A stretch of DNA of 64,000 bases from Mycolicibacterium bacteremicum (GCF_002086115.1 NZ_MVHJ01000010.1:124001-188000); one strand, 5' to 3'. Counted from the first letter of the stretch, positions 8,274 through 18,700 are shown. The notes: generated from the letters alone by a model not told the origin. Program-made: numbers and translations.

Positions 8274-9878
8274 TTGAGCGCGTTGATCAATCGCAAGATC
8301 CTGGCGGTACCGCTGGTAGGTGCCGTGATTCTCGGTGCCGTCGTGGTGCTCGACCGCGACCGCGGCGAGGACAACCGGATCGACGGTCCCTACGCGTCCC
8401 TACTGGAGGCGTCGACCGATCTCGGCCCGGCCCGCGAACCGCGTATCGAGTTCACCGCCAGCCTCACCGACGACGCCGAGCCGGACGCCTTCATCGACTG
8501 GGCCCACGACCAGTCCCTAGAGGTCCAGTGGCGCCCCGGCGACGACTGGGCCATCGTCGAGGGCGCGCCCGGCGACGTGGAGCGCGCCTTCGACGTCTCC
8601 GTGCGCGACTACCGCGGCAAGCGCGGCCAGCAGTTCTACGCCTCGCCGCAGCAGCCGCTGGTGCCCGATCACCTGCGCCATGAGGTCGCCGAGATCGGCC
8701 GCATCCTCAGCTACACCCCGCACAAGATGTCGCGCCCGGACCACATCCCGCTCGACGTCCCCGCCCAGGGCCTGACGCCTGCGGCGCTGCTGAACACCTA
8801 CAACGTCGACGAACTCGCCAGGGACGGATTCACCGGCAAGGGAATCACGATTGTCATCTTCGCTTTCGACGGATTCAATCAAACCGATCTCGACAAATTC
8901 AGTTCCACATTCGGGTTGCCGCAATTCACACCGGAGATAGTCGGTGGAATGCCGGGTGAGACCCGCGGAGAATTGTCGATGGATCTGCAAGTCGCCCACG
9001 CCATTGCCCCCGATGCCCGCAAGGTCGTGGTGAATGCCCATCCGACCGTCCAGGGCGGCGGCGGTTACCGCAAGATCGGCGAGATGCTCGAAGACACCGA
9101 CCGCCGATACCCCGGTGCGGTCTGGAGCTTCTCCATCGGCTGGGGCTGCGACAAGCTGATCACTGCCGCCGACCTGGCCCCGGTGCGCTCGGCGCTGCGC
9201 GCGGCACAGTCACGCGGTACCACCGCCTTCAACGCCAGCGGCGATCTCGCCGGCATGGAATGCCGCGGCGGGCAGGACTGGTCCTCCCCGCCGAGCGCGC
9301 AGGACATCGGCCTCGACTCGATCGCCTCACTGCCGGAGATGACCAGCGTCGGGGGCACGACGCTGTCCACCGATGACCGCGGCGGGTGGATCTCCGAGCA
9401 GACCTGGTTCGACGTGCCGCTCTCGCAGGGCACCGGCGGCGGCGTGTCCAACCTGTTCGACCTGCCGCCCTGGCAACGCAGCGCCGTGGGAGTGGTTGCG
9501 CCCGAACGTAATATCGGCAAGCGGATGACCCCGGACGTGGCCGCCGTGGCGGACCCGTTCACCGGCGTCAAGATCGTGCTCGACGACCAGTTCATCACCG
9601 GCGGCGGCACCTCGCAGTCCGCGCCCATCTGGGCGGCACTGACCGCGGTGATGAACCAGTGGCTGCTCGAAAACGACGGCCAACTGATCGGCGACATCAA
9701 TCCGTTGCTGTACCGCATCGCCCAGGGTGCACCGCGACCAGCCTTCCGGGACATCACGCTGGGCGGCAATGCCGTCGACGTCGCGGGCCCCGGTTATGAC
9801 CTGGTCACCGGACTGGGCTCACCCGATGTCGACAACCTGGTCCGCAACCTCCAACTCGCACAGAAGGTTCAGGCCTGA
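8274..9878 (+). CDS. Sedolisin-family (S53) serine-carboxyl peptidase with propeptide
   Basis: A 534-residue secreted or membrane-anchored peptidase. An N-terminal hydrophobic segment (residues about 8-25) is followed by a pro-kumamolisin activation domain (about 50-180) and the S53 catalytic domain. Catalytic residues can be seen: E233 and D237 in GELSMD, the oxyanion D324 in ASGD, and nucleophile S447 in GGTSQSAP. A calcium-site end (GPGYDLVTGLGSP) is near the C-terminus. Sedolisins are usually acid-active endopeptidases with autoprocessed propeptides. The TTG start at 8274 lacks a good ribosome site; an in-frame TTG at 8283 is also possible. Its stop overlaps the start of the next gene by 1 nt (TGATG), so both are probably made together. 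Confidence 0.88.
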   Translation: MSALINRKILAVPLVGAVILGAVVVLDRDRGEDNRIDGPYASLLEASTDLGPAREPRIEFTASLTDDAEPDAFIDWAHDQSLEVQWRPGDDWAIVEGAPGDVERAFDVSVRDYRGKRGQQFYASPQQPLVPDHLRHEVAEIGRILSYTPHKMSRPDHIPLDVPAQGLTPAALLNTYNVDELARDGFTGKGITIVIFAFDGFNQTDLDKFSSTFGLPQFTPEIVGGMPGETRGELSMDLQVAHAIAPDARKVVVNAHPTVQGGGGYRKIGEMLEDTDRRYPGAVWSFSIGWGCDKLITAADLAPVRSALRAAQSRGTTAFNASGDLAGMECRGGQDWSSPPSAQDIGLDSIASLPEMTSVGGTTLSTDDRGGWISEQTWFDVPLSQGTGGGVSNLFDLPPWQRSAVGVVAPERNIGKRMTPDVAAVADPFTGVKIVLDDQFITGGGTSQSAPIWAALTAVMNQWLLENDGQLIGDINPLLYRIAQGAPRPAFRDITLGGNAVDVAGPGYDLVTGLGSPDVDNLVRNLQLAQKVQA

Positions 9879-11809
9879 TGACCGCTACCGCCCCCGCCCC
9901 CGGCATGGTGGAATGCCGGGTCTGCCGGGTCGACGTCCCCGCCGGTGAATACTGCGGCCTCTGCGGGGTCCCGCTGGCCGAACACCGCAGTGGCGACGGC
10001 CCGCACTGGCTGCGGGCGAGTTCGTTCAGCGCCGCTCCCGGTCAGCGCCTGCTGTCCCCCGCCCTGACGAGTTCGCTGTTCCCCCATCTGTCCCCCCGCG
10101 CGCGCAAGGTGTTCCTGATGGGACTGGCGCTGCTGGTCGTCGCCCTGACCGCGGCGACCCTGCTGCGCATGCCGGCCGCGTTGATCACCGTCGCCTCCCT
10201 CGGGCTGCCACTGCTGTTCGGGCTGTACATCCGGGAATCCGGTGTGTCCCGCGACATCCCGGCCTCGGCACTGGCGGTGACGGTCGGGGTGGGCATCACG
10301 CTCGGCGTCGGATGGGTGCTGCTGACCGGCGCCGTGGTGGCCCGCGCCTACGGTGTGCCACTGGGCGCCGGTGTCGCCGGTGCCCGGATCCTGCGTGACG
10401 GCATCGGCATCCCGCTGGGCAGTGTGCTGCTCATGCTGGTGCCCGCGGTGGCCGCCCGGTTGTCCTGGCGCGGTGACCGGGAATCGTTGGACGGCTATGC
10501 GATCGGCGCGCTCGGCGCACTGACGTTCACCGCCGCCGCCACCCTGAGCCGGCTCGCCCCACAGTTCGCCACCGGCATGGTCAACCGCACCCGGCCGCTG
10601 GACGGCCTGTTGGTGGAAGCGGGTATCCGCGGGATCGCCATGCCGCTGACCGCGGCGGCGGTGGGCGGGCTGATCGGCATCGCCCTCTGGTTCACCCGGC
10701 CACCGAGCAAGGTCAACAAGAACCGCGGGGTCGTGCGCGGGATCCTGGTCATGTTCGCCGTCGTGGTGCTGGCCATCTACCTCGCACTCGGCCTGGTAGA
10801 CGTGGCCCGCTTCCCCCAGTTCCTGCAACTGGCAGGTCACCTGCTGCTGTCCGCGCTCGCCCTGTTCGCGCTGCGAGTGGGCCTGCAACTGGCGCTGCTG
10901 AACGAAGCCCAGGACGAGATCCGTCCCGATGAGCCCATGCTGTGCACCGAATGCAATCACGTCGTTCCGGACGCGCCGTTCTGCGCCCGGTGCGGCGCGG
11001 CCATGCACGCATCCTCGCGCCGCTCGCGCCGGACCCGGCGTGAGGAACGTCCGATCCGGCTGGAGGAGAAGCCGGCCGACGGTGAGATCGTGGTGGGCCT
11101 GATCCCCGGATATTCGCTCTATGCCGGCGAATTCACCGCCACCGAGCCGCCCAAGACGTCGTTCCGCAACGTGGCACTGATCCTGGGAACCGTCATCGTG
11201 GTGGTGGCCGCCGCGCTGGTCGGCCTGTCCGGACTGGTCACCAAACCCGTTCCGCGCTATGCCTGCCCGCCCGACTGCGGCACCCCGCCCATGGGCCGCG
11301 CGGTGGAGATCAATCCGCGGTTCACCGCCGCCGACGGGTCCTTCTCGGTGTCCTACCCGGTGGAGAACTCGGCGTATCAGGTCACCAAGAACCCGAACGG
11401 CATCACCGCGGTGCTGCAGGCCGGCGACGGCGGCACCATGCAGCTGTTCAGCGAGCCCGCCGCCGGGCGCGGACCCAGGGACATCGCGATGGAGCTGGTG
11501 AACAAGACCTTCCCGGACACCCAGGCGGCCTACGAGATTCCGAACACCATGGTCGGCTACCAGCTCGGCTACGGCATGGCCGCCGACTACTGGCCACAGG
11601 GCGCGATGAGCAGTTCGGCGCGCATGCGCATCATCGTCATGGTCGCGGTCAAGAACGACCTCGCGCTGGTGGCGGGCGCCATCGGCCCCTACCGTGCGTT
11701 CGGACCGGACTTCGGCTCGGGCAAGCCGTCGGCGGCCAATCTTCAGCTCGCGCTGGACATGGGCAAGTACGTCAACAGCTTCACCTGGCGCGGCGACCCC
11801 CCGCGGTAG
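9878..11809 (+). CDS. Multi-pass membrane protein with two zinc ribbons
   Basis: A 643-residue protein of unknown function. It begins with a cytoplasmic zinc ribbon (CRVC...CGLC, residues about 13-30), then about seven hydrophobic segments between residues 75 and 350, a second zinc ribbon (CTEC...CARC, about 355-375), an Arg-rich linker, one more membrane segment (about 431-450), and a C-terminal domain of about 190 residues probably outside the membrane. The end domain (SYPVENSAYQVTKNPNG and following) resembles no enzyme I know. Its ATG shares one base with the stop codon of the sedolisin gene, so the protease and this protein are translationally coupled and may work as a pair. The zinc ribbons could sense metal or bind a protein partner; that is a guess. 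Confidence 0.8.
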   Translation: MTATAPAPGMVECRVCRVDVPAGEYCGLCGVPLAEHRSGDGPHWLRASSFSAAPGQRLLSPALTSSLFPHLSPRARKVFLMGLALLVVALTAATLLRMPAALITVASLGLPLLFGLYIRESGVSRDIPASALAVTVGVGITLGVGWVLLTGAVVARAYGVPLGAGVAGARILRDGIGIPLGSVLLMLVPAVAARLSWRGDRESLDGYAIGALGALTFTAAATLSRLAPQFATGMVNRTRPLDGLLVEAGIRGIAMPLTAAAVGGLIGIALWFTRPPSKVNKNRGVVRGILVMFAVVVLAIYLALGLVDVARFPQFLQLAGHLLLSALALFALRVGLQLALLNEAQDEIRPDEPMLCTECNHVVPDAPFCARCGAAMHASSRRSRRTRREERPIRLEEKPADGEIVVGLIPGYSLYAGEFTATEPPKTSFRNVALILGTVIVVVAAALVGLSGLVTKPVPRYACPPDCGTPPMGRAVEINPRFTAADGSFSVSYPVENSAYQVTKNPNGITAVLQAGDGGTMQLFSEPAAGRGPRDIAMELVNKTFPDTQAAYEIPNTMVGYQLGYGMAADYWPQGAMSSSARMRIIVMVAVKNDLALVAGAIGPYRAFGPDFGSGKPSAANLQLALDMGKYVNSFTWRGDPPR

Positions 11810-11820
11810 CCCTCCTCCGG

Positions 11821-11878
11821 CGAGCGACCGTGTCTGTACGTCGACACGCCGCGGTCGAGGACATTTTGCGGTCGCTCG
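11821..11878. repeat. Inverted repeat after the membrane protein gene
   Basis: Perfect 10-bp arms CGAGCGACCG (11821-11830) and CGGTCGCTCG (11869-11878) with a 38-nt loop, 12 nt after the stop codon of the zinc-ribbon protein. It may act as a terminator or be a dispersed mycobacterial palindromic element; from this window alone I cannot tell. Confidence 0.5.
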
Positions 11879-11897
11879 CGCCCCACTGCTCCCAAAA

Positions 11898-11919
11898 GGT
11901 GACATTGACAAATGTCACC
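11898..11919. promoter_or_regulatory. Operator palindrome with an embedded -35 box
   Basis: Perfect 9-bp arms GGTGACATT and AATGTCACC around GACA, 41 nt before the esterase start. The centre spells TTGACA (11905-11910), a consensus -35 hexamer, so a repressor bound here should block the promoter. No regulator is assigned; the MerR-type gene at 13221 is the nearest candidate. Confidence 0.6.
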
Positions 11920-11960
11920 AATTCCAGGTGTACTCGTCGGACGCTCGAAACGGAGGTCCC

Positions 11961-12938
11961 ATGCCCGAGCAGTTCCGACCCACCCGCGGCTCCCTGCGAT
12001 CCCGGGGCGCGGCGACGATCAGCAGCGTGACGCTGCGGCAGATCAGCGCGGTCCTACCGCCCGAGCGGGCGTGGGGACTGTGGGCCTCCCGGCAGATCAT
12101 CGCCCGCATCATGGACACCTTCGGACCGTCGCTGGCCGGAACCGAGGTCGAGCACGTCGACGTCCGTCTCGCCGACGGCCGCCGTGTGGTCGGGGAATGG
12201 GTGCGCGGCGCCGGCGTGACCGACCGGCGGCAGGCGATCTACTACGTGCACGGCAGCGGGTACGCGTTGTGTTCCGCGCGGACCCACCGCAGGCTGACCG
12301 GCTGGCTGTCCCGGCTGACCGGACTGCCGGTGTTCTGCGTCGACTACCGCCTGGCCCCGAGATACCGCTTCCCCACCGCCGCCGACGACGTGCGGGCGGG
12401 CTGGGACTGGCTGCGCACCGAATGCGGGCTCGATCCGCACCACATGGTGATCGCCGGCGACTCTGCCGGCGGCCACCTGGCCGTCGACCTGCTGCTGCAG
12501 CCCGGCGTGGCCCACCCGGCGGCGATGGCCCTGCTCTCCCCGTTGTTCGACCTCACCTTCGGGCTGGCCCGGGCCCGGGAGGCACTGCGTGACGACCCGG
12601 CGATCCGCGCCTCGGATGCCGCCCGGCTCATCGGCTTGTACTGTGCCGGAACAGATCTGAACCATGGCCGGCTGACCCTCGACGTCGCCGGCGGCCGGCC
12701 GATGCCGCCGACGCTGATCCAGGCCGGCGGTGCGGAGATGCTGCAGGCCGATGCCCGCACCCTGCACAATGACATCCGCGCCGCCGGTGGCGACTGCGAA
12801 CTGCAGATCTGGCCGGACCAGGTGCACGTCTTCCAGGCACTGCCACGGCTCACACCCGAGGCCGCCCCTGCTGTGCGCGAGATCACCGCCTTCATCGCAG
12901 CGGCATTGCGCGACAACACCATCCGCGTCGCCGGATGA
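11961..12938 (+). CDS. Alpha/beta-hydrolase esterase, hormone-sensitive-lipase type
   Basis: A 325-residue carboxylesterase/lipase of the HSL family. The oxyanion motif is HGSG with H97 (family: HGGG), the nucleophile elbow is GDSAG with S168, and H289 in DQVHVF is the catalytic histidine. The acid is less clear: the usual GxxDxL position reads GGAEML, near residue 260, so Glu may replace Asp. No signal peptide is visible. ATG 11961 follows a CGGAGGT ribosome site; the frame is open further upstream but would cross the operator. The stop codon overlaps the ATG of a decayed SDR gene (ATGA), recalling LipR/SadH-type esterase-dehydrogenase pairs. The substrate is unknown. Confidence 0.88.
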   Translation: MPEQFRPTRGSLRSRGAATISSVTLRQISAVLPPERAWGLWASRQIIARIMDTFGPSLAGTEVEHVDVRLADGRRVVGEWVRGAGVTDRRQAIYYVHGSGYALCSARTHRRLTGWLSRLTGLPVFCVDYRLAPRYRFPTAADDVRAGWDWLRTECGLDPHHMVIAGDSAGGHLAVDLLLQPGVAHPAAMALLSPLFDLTFGLARAREALRDDPAIRASDAARLIGLYCAGTDLNHGRLTLDVAGGRPMPPTLIQAGGAEMLQADARTLHNDIRAAGGDCELQIWPDQVHVFQALPRLTPEAAPAVREITAFIAAALRDNTIRVAG

Positions 12939-13213
12939 GGCCGTCCGGAGGCTTGCGCCGCCGGAACCAGCACACTGTCGACACCGGTGCGGGCCACCGG
13001 ACCGGCACCGCATACGCCCCCGAGCTCGCTGCCCGGGGCGGCCGGGTGGTCTGCAGCGGCATCGACGATGCTGCCGCGCAGGCCACCGCAACGGCCGTCG
13101 ACACCCGCCCGGGACCGGCGACCCAGTATCGTCGACAGATGCGGAAAATCCGATCCGGCGACCACCCGGCAGTGGCGCGCGAGGTGCGCGTCGTTGCCCT
13201 GCGCCCGGGCTGA
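12935..13213 (+). pseudogene. Remnant of a short-chain dehydrogenase gene
   Basis: A 92-codon open frame that begins with ATGA overlap at the esterase stop. Its residues about 15-60 read like the start of an SDR Rossmann fold: VDTGAGHRTG in place of VVTGAGxGIG, then AYAPELAARGGRVVCSGID and AAAQATATAVD. Key positions are damaged (TGAGHRTG lacks the second and third glycine spacing), the catalytic Ser/Tyr/Lys part is missing, and the frame ends after unrelated sequence. I read it as a truncated, decaying second gene of an esterase-SDR operon. Confidence 0.65.
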
Positions 13214-13220
13214 GCCGCAG

Positions 13221-14132
13221 ATGTCCTCGGCCAGACCTCCCCGCCAGCCCGCCGGCGCCATCTCGACGATCCTCGCCGGGCTGCGCCGCGCTCCCCGGCA
13301 GATCCGGCGCAGCTCGCGAGATGTGGTCGAGAATGCTGTCACCCAGCTCTTCGACGCGGCCGTGCAACCGCACGGCGCCGCCGCATCCGGCGAATACCGC
13401 ATCGAGGAGTTGGCGCAGCTTGCCGGAACCACGACCCGCAACATCCGGGTCTACCGCGACCGTGGCCTACTGCACCCGCCACTGCGGGTGGGCCGCATCG
13501 CCCTGTTCAACGACACCCACCTGACCCGGCTTCGGCTGATCACCTCCCTGCTGGACCGCGGCTACAACATCGCGCACGTGCACGAGATGCTCTCGGCCTG
13601 GGAACAGGGCAAGGGTGTCGGCGATCTGCTCGGACTGGAATCGGCGATCGCCGGCAGCTGGGCCACCGAGAAACCCGAACGGATGAGCGTCGCCGAGGCC
13701 AGACGCCTCGTCGGCGATGACGCCGGTTTCGAACGCATCGTGGGCCTCGGGGTGATCAAGCTGGAAGACGACGAAGCAATTGTCGTGCGGCCCAAGCTGA
13801 TCGAGGCGTTCAACGAGATCCGCCAGTACGGTGTGGACCCGGACAAGCTGATCGGGTTGCACGAGCAGATCGCACCGCTGGTGGACCAGATCAGTGGGCT
13901 GTTGGTGCAGGCCGGGATCGAAGAGGTGCTGCACCGCATCAATCCGGGTGCGGCGCTGCCCCCGGACACCGAGATCGCCGAACTGCTCACCATGCTGGTG
14001 CGGTTCCGCACCCAGGCCGTCTCCGCGGTGTCGGCGACGCTCTCGTTCTCCATCGAGTCGACCATCGAGTCGGCGGTCGGTCAGATACTGGCCGACCTGA
14101 TCGACAAAGAGGCCGAGAAGGACGCCGATTAG
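13221..14132 (+). CDS. MerR-family transcriptional regulator
   Basis: A 303-residue regulator with an unusually long form for MerR. After about 55 less conserved residues comes the MerR winged helix: YRIEELAQLAGTTTRNIRVY, then DRGLLHPPLRVGRIALFND and RLRLITSLLDRGYNIAHVHEM (about residues 57-125). The rest is a helical effector domain of about 180 residues without the cysteines of metal-sensing MerR proteins, so an organic ligand is more likely. ATG 13221 gives the shortest full-domain form; the frame is open upstream through the SDR remnant. The gene converges on the antigen-85-like gene with a 36-nt gap. Targets are unknown. Confidence 0.85.
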   Translation: MSSARPPRQPAGAISTILAGLRRAPRQIRRSSRDVVENAVTQLFDAAVQPHGAAASGEYRIEELAQLAGTTTRNIRVYRDRGLLHPPLRVGRIALFNDTHLTRLRLITSLLDRGYNIAHVHEMLSAWEQGKGVGDLLGLESAIAGSWATEKPERMSVAEARRLVGDDAGFERIVGLGVIKLEDDEAIVVRPKLIEAFNEIRQYGVDPDKLIGLHEQIAPLVDQISGLLVQAGIEEVLHRINPGAALPPDTEIAELLTMLVRFRTQAVSAVSATLSFSIESTIESAVGQILADLIDKEAEKDAD

Positions 14133-14168
14133 CTCAGCGAGCGATCATGGTGCCCGGGCGCGGCCGTA

Positions 14169-15149
14169 TCAGGCGCGCAGTGCGGGCCCGATCGTGGTGT
14201 TCCAGGACTCCTGCATCTCGGATTCGAACAGACCCCAGGTGTGCGAGCCGTCGGGCCGCACCACATAGGTCACCGGAATGCCCGCCGCCGCAGCCTTGTC
14301 CGCGAACACCCGGGTGCTGTCGGCGACGATGCGCTCGATCAGACCGCCGGTGATGTTGGGGCCGAAGCCCGGTGGCAGCCGATCCACCTCGCCCACGTTC
14401 CCCGAACCGGAGGCGGCCACGTACACCGCCACGCCGGCGAGCTTGGACACGTTCAGCGACGGGTCGTGGGCGATCCACAGCGGACCACCGGCCGGCCCCC
14501 ACATCGCATCGGCACTGGCCCCGCCGCCCATCAGGGTGATGCCGACCTGCTGCGGATGGGCAGCCGGGGTCAGCAGACCGCTGTAGGAGCCCACCGCCTG
14601 ATAGACGCCGGGCGCCTGGATGGCGTAGTCGACGGCGGTGCCGCCGGTGCTGGACAGACCGCCGACGGCGTTACGGCCGCTGGTGTTGTACTCGGCATCG
14701 ATCAGTGGTCGCAACTCGTCGATCATGTAGGTCTGGTACTGCTTGGCGGGGTCGGCGACCCAGTTGGTGAACCAGCTGAACTGGCCGCCCAACGGGGACA
14801 CCACGTTGACGTTCTTGTCGGCGAAGAAGCCCTGGATATCGGCCATGCCGAACCAACTCTTGGTGCCCGGCGCCCAGAGTCCGCCCGGATCCAGGTTGTC
14901 CCCGCCGTCGATGCCGGGCAGCAGATAGAACGTCGGCGCGCCGCCGCCCGGAGCCTTGAAGACGTCGTTGACGATCACCTTGTTCATCGACGGCGAGAAC
15001 ACCGACACCTTGTCCCACCGGTCGTTGACGTGTTCGATCCCGGTGATGTGCGCGGCCTCGGCGCCGGCCGTCGGCGGGACGGCGAACAGGCCGAGGATGG
15101 TGGCGATGACGAAGGCAAGCGCGTATCCCCCGCGCGTCAGGCTGGTCAT
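14169..15149 (-). CDS. Secreted antigen-85-like esterase / mycolyltransferase family
   Basis: A 326-residue exported alpha/beta-hydrolase of the antigen 85 (Fbp) family. The N-terminal hydrophobic signal (YALAFVIATILGLFAVPPTAGAE) has an Ala-x-Ala-type cleavage region near residue 30. Family marks: SPSMNK (SPSMGR in Ag85), LDGxxA-like LLPGIDGG, GLSSTGG with nucleophile S166, and HTWGLF with H303 (HSWxYW in Ag85). It is more distant than FbpA/B/C, so a role in mycolate transfer to the cell wall is possible but a plain esterase cannot be excluded. ATG 15149 is used; a TTG at 15164 would add five residues. A 10-bp inverted repeat lies just upstream. Confidence 0.85.
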   Translation of the reverse strand: MTSLTRGGYALAFVIATILGLFAVPPTAGAEAAHITGIEHVNDRWDKVSVFSPSMNKVIVNDVFKAPGGGAPTFYLLPGIDGGDNLDPGGLWAPGTKSWFGMADIQGFFADKNVNVVSPLGGQFSWFTNWVADPAKQYQTYMIDELRPLIDAEYNTSGRNAVGGLSSTGGTAVDYAIQAPGVYQAVGSYSGLLTPAAHPQQVGITLMGGGASADAMWGPAGGPLWIAHDPSLNVSKLAGVAVYVAASGSGNVGEVDRLPPGFGPNITGGLIERIVADSTRVFADKAAAAGIPVTYVVRPDGSHTWGLFESEMQESWNTTIGPALRA

Positions 15150-15165
15150 GCGCACAGTATTCAAT

Positions 15166-15216
15166 CAAGATCAACAAGCGGCAGCCCGAATGCTGTCATC
15201 CGATCGGTTGATCTTG
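15166..15216. repeat. Inverted repeat upstream of the antigen-85-like gene
   Basis: Perfect 10-bp arms CAAGATCAAC (15166-15175) and GTTGATCTTG (15207-15216), 31 nt apart, just ahead of the antigen-85-like gene and after guaA. The size suits two half-sites for a dimeric regulator or an mRNA stem. Confidence 0.5.
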
Positions 15217-15260
15217 CGCCATCTGGACGGCGGACACCGACGCCGAGCCGGAGGAGCCGG

Positions 15261-16817
<1,557 letters not shown>

Positions 16818-16834
16818 CTGCGACAGTCTAGTGG

Positions 16835-17470
16835 TCAGGTCCCGAAGAGCCGGTCCCCGGCGTCACCGAGGCCGGGGACGATATAGCCGTGTTCGTCGAG
16901 CTGGCGGTCCACCGCGGCGGCGTAGACCGGGATGTCGGGGTGCGCCCCGTGCAGCGCGGCGAGGCCTTCCGGGCAGGTGAGCAGGCAGACGAACTTGATG
17001 GAGCGCGGCTGGTGCTCCTTGAGCCGGTCGATCGCGGCGATCGCGGTGTGCCCGGTGGCCAGCATCGGATCCACCACCACCACATCACGTTCGTGCAGGT
17101 CGTTGGGGACCTTGAAGTAGTACTCCACCGCGACGTGGGTCTTGGGATCGCGGTAGAGCCCGATATGCCCGACGCGCGCACTGGGCACCAGGCTCAGCAT
17201 GCCGTCGAGGATGCCGCCACCGGCCCGCAGGATCGAGATGAAGACCAGCTTCTTGCCGTCGATCACCTGCGCGGTCATGGTCTCCAGCGGCGTCTCGATC
17301 TCCTCGGCGTGCAACGGGATGTCGCGCAGCACCTCATAGGCCATCAGTGCCGACACCTCGCTGACCAGGCGCCGGAAGCTGTTGGTGGACACGTCTTTCT
17401 GGCGCAGCGTGTTCAGTTTGTGGGTGACCAGCGGATGGTCGATCACGGTGACCGCAGAGGGTGTGGTCAA
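16835..17470 (-). CDS. upp: Uracil phosphoribosyltransferase
   Basis: A 211-residue enzyme that joins uracil and PRPP to give UMP. The PRPP-binding motif [14 protein letters not shown] is near residue 125, and the C-terminal uracil-site region [16 protein letters not shown] is complete. The start is TTG at 17470 with GAAAGGAA upstream. The gene follows urc4 by 27 nt and precedes guaA by 17 nt. UPRT is the known partner of URC1 and URC4 in fungal uracil catabolism, so here it may serve both salvage and breakdown. M. tuberculosis upp lies elsewhere (Rv3309c), so its presence here is a lineage difference. Confidence 0.96.
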   Translation of the reverse strand: MTTPSAVTVIDHPLVTHKLNTLRQKDVSTNSFRRLVSEVSALMAYEVLRDIPLHAEEIETPLETMTAQVIDGKKLVFISILRAGGGILDGMLSLVPSARVGHIGLYRDPKTHVAVEYYFKVPNDLHERDVVVVDPMLATGHTAIAAIDRLKEHQPRSIKFVCLLTCPEGLAALHGAHPDIPVYAAAVDRQLDEHGYIVPGLGDAGDRLFGT

Positions 17471-17497
17471 GGGGCGTTCCTTTCGCAGTCGCAGTAT

Positions 17498-18700
17498 CTA
17501 GAAGACGGTGCCGTCGCTGATCACCGTCAGCGGGGGCAACCCGCCGCGCAACCGCTGCGCCAGTACCCGACCGGCGGCCCAGGTGCCGCCCTCCAGCACG
17601 CAGGCCAACGGCAGCGCCTCGGCGTCGACCCCGAGCCGCGCCCGGACCAGGACGGCCAGTTCGTCGAGCAGCGCCACGGTCAGCGCCCGCCACTCGACGA
17701 CGAGTTCGTCGGCCGGACTCCATTCGGCGGCCGACCAGCTGTCCGCACGCAGTGCCAACACTCCGGTGTCCAGCAGCAGCCCGCCGTTGCGGTATTCGGG
17801 CAGTCCGGTCAGCGCGTCGATACCGGTCACCTCGACCCCGGACCAGTCGAACGGTTCCAGCAGCGAGTAGGTCAACCACTGCGAGAGCTTGTGGAACGGC
17901 ATCCAGCCGGCGGTCGCGCCGGGACCCGGTACCGCGCTGTGCCGCCAGCAGTCCCCCATCGGCTCGCCATCGACAACGTTGTCGGCCAACCAGATTCGCG
18001 ACAACGAGGTCAACAGCACGGTCAGGATGTCGTGCGCGGCGACCGTCGGTGCCGCCGGATCGGTGACCAGCAGATCGTAGATGCCGCCCGGGCGACCCGG
18101 ATCGCCGAACACGCCGGGCTGGTCGGCCAGCGCCGACCCGAGGCGGCGCAGCACGTCGGTGCGGCCCTCGAATCCGACCAGCGGATTACCCGGGCCCACC
18201 TGCATGGCCGCGGCGAGGCGTTCGGTGTCCAGATCGATCAGCCCCGCCGCGTCGGCCTGCAGCGGGCGGACGGGGTCCGAGGAGAAGACCCCGGCGGTGA
18301 ACGCATGCCAACTGGCCACACCGAGCCCCTCGGATCGGCTGAACTCCAGGCCGGACCGCTCCTCCCGGTAGCGCCAGTCCGGACCGGCCCCCGCGTCGAG
18401 CAGCACGCTGACCACGGCCAGGTCGATCATGGCGCGGGCACGGGACGGGCCGTCGGCGCCGTCGAGGTCCAGGGTGCGATGCACCCCGCCGGCCTCGAAG
18501 TGCCGCCACCGGCTGTGGAACGGGATCGCCAGATCCGGGAAACGCTGCACCGTCAGGTCGGCGACCTCGGCGGCCGCGCCGGGCAACGCGTCGTCCCGCA
18601 CGGTGAACCACGGCGAGTCACCGGCACGGGCCCGGGCCAGCAGGCCATTCGCCCGGTGCCGGATCTCGGCGGTGCTGCGCAGCGTCGCAGCGGGCTTCAC
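17498..18700 (-). CDS. URC4/Urg3-like protein (DUF1688)
   Basis: A 400-residue cytosolic protein of the DUF1688 family, whose fungal members (URC4 in Lachancea, urg3) are required for the URC uracil-degradation route. The chemistry of this step is not firmly known; ribosylurea has been proposed as an intermediate in yeast. Conserved-looking blocks include FHSRWRHFEAGG, RARAMIDLAVVSVLLDAGAG, SEGLGVASWHAF and PFHKLSQWLTYSLLEP. No signal peptide. Its ATG overlaps the urc1 stop by 4 nt, so the two are translationally coupled, and upp follows after 27 nt. The family call comes from remembered sequence blocks and from the gene context. Confidence 0.82.
   Translation of the reverse strand: MKPAATLRSTAEIRHRANGLLARARAGDSPWFTVRDDALPGAAAEVADLTVQRFPDLAIPFHSRWRHFEAGGVHRTLDLDGADGPSRARAMIDLAVVSVLLDAGAGPDWRYREERSGLEFSRSEGLGVASWHAFTAGVFSSDPVRPLQADAAGLIDLDTERLAAAMQVGPGNPLVGFEGRTDVLRRLGSALADQPGVFGDPGRPGGIYDLLVTDPAAPTVAAHDILTVLLTSLSRIWLADNVVDGEPMGDCWRHSAVPGPGATAGWMPFHKLSQWLTYSLLEPFDWSGVEVTGIDALTGLPEYRNGGLLLDTGVLALRADSWSAAEWSPADELVVEWRALTVALLDELAVLVRARLGVDAEALPLACVLEGGTWAAGRVLAQRLRGGLPPLTVISDGTVF

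Noticed and set aside
9869..11911. Long open frame on the minus strand opposite the zinc-ribbon membrane protein
   Set aside because: It is the mirror of a GC-rich real gene. Its translation is His/Gln/Gly/Arg-rich without any domain, while the plus strand has membrane segments and zinc ribbons.
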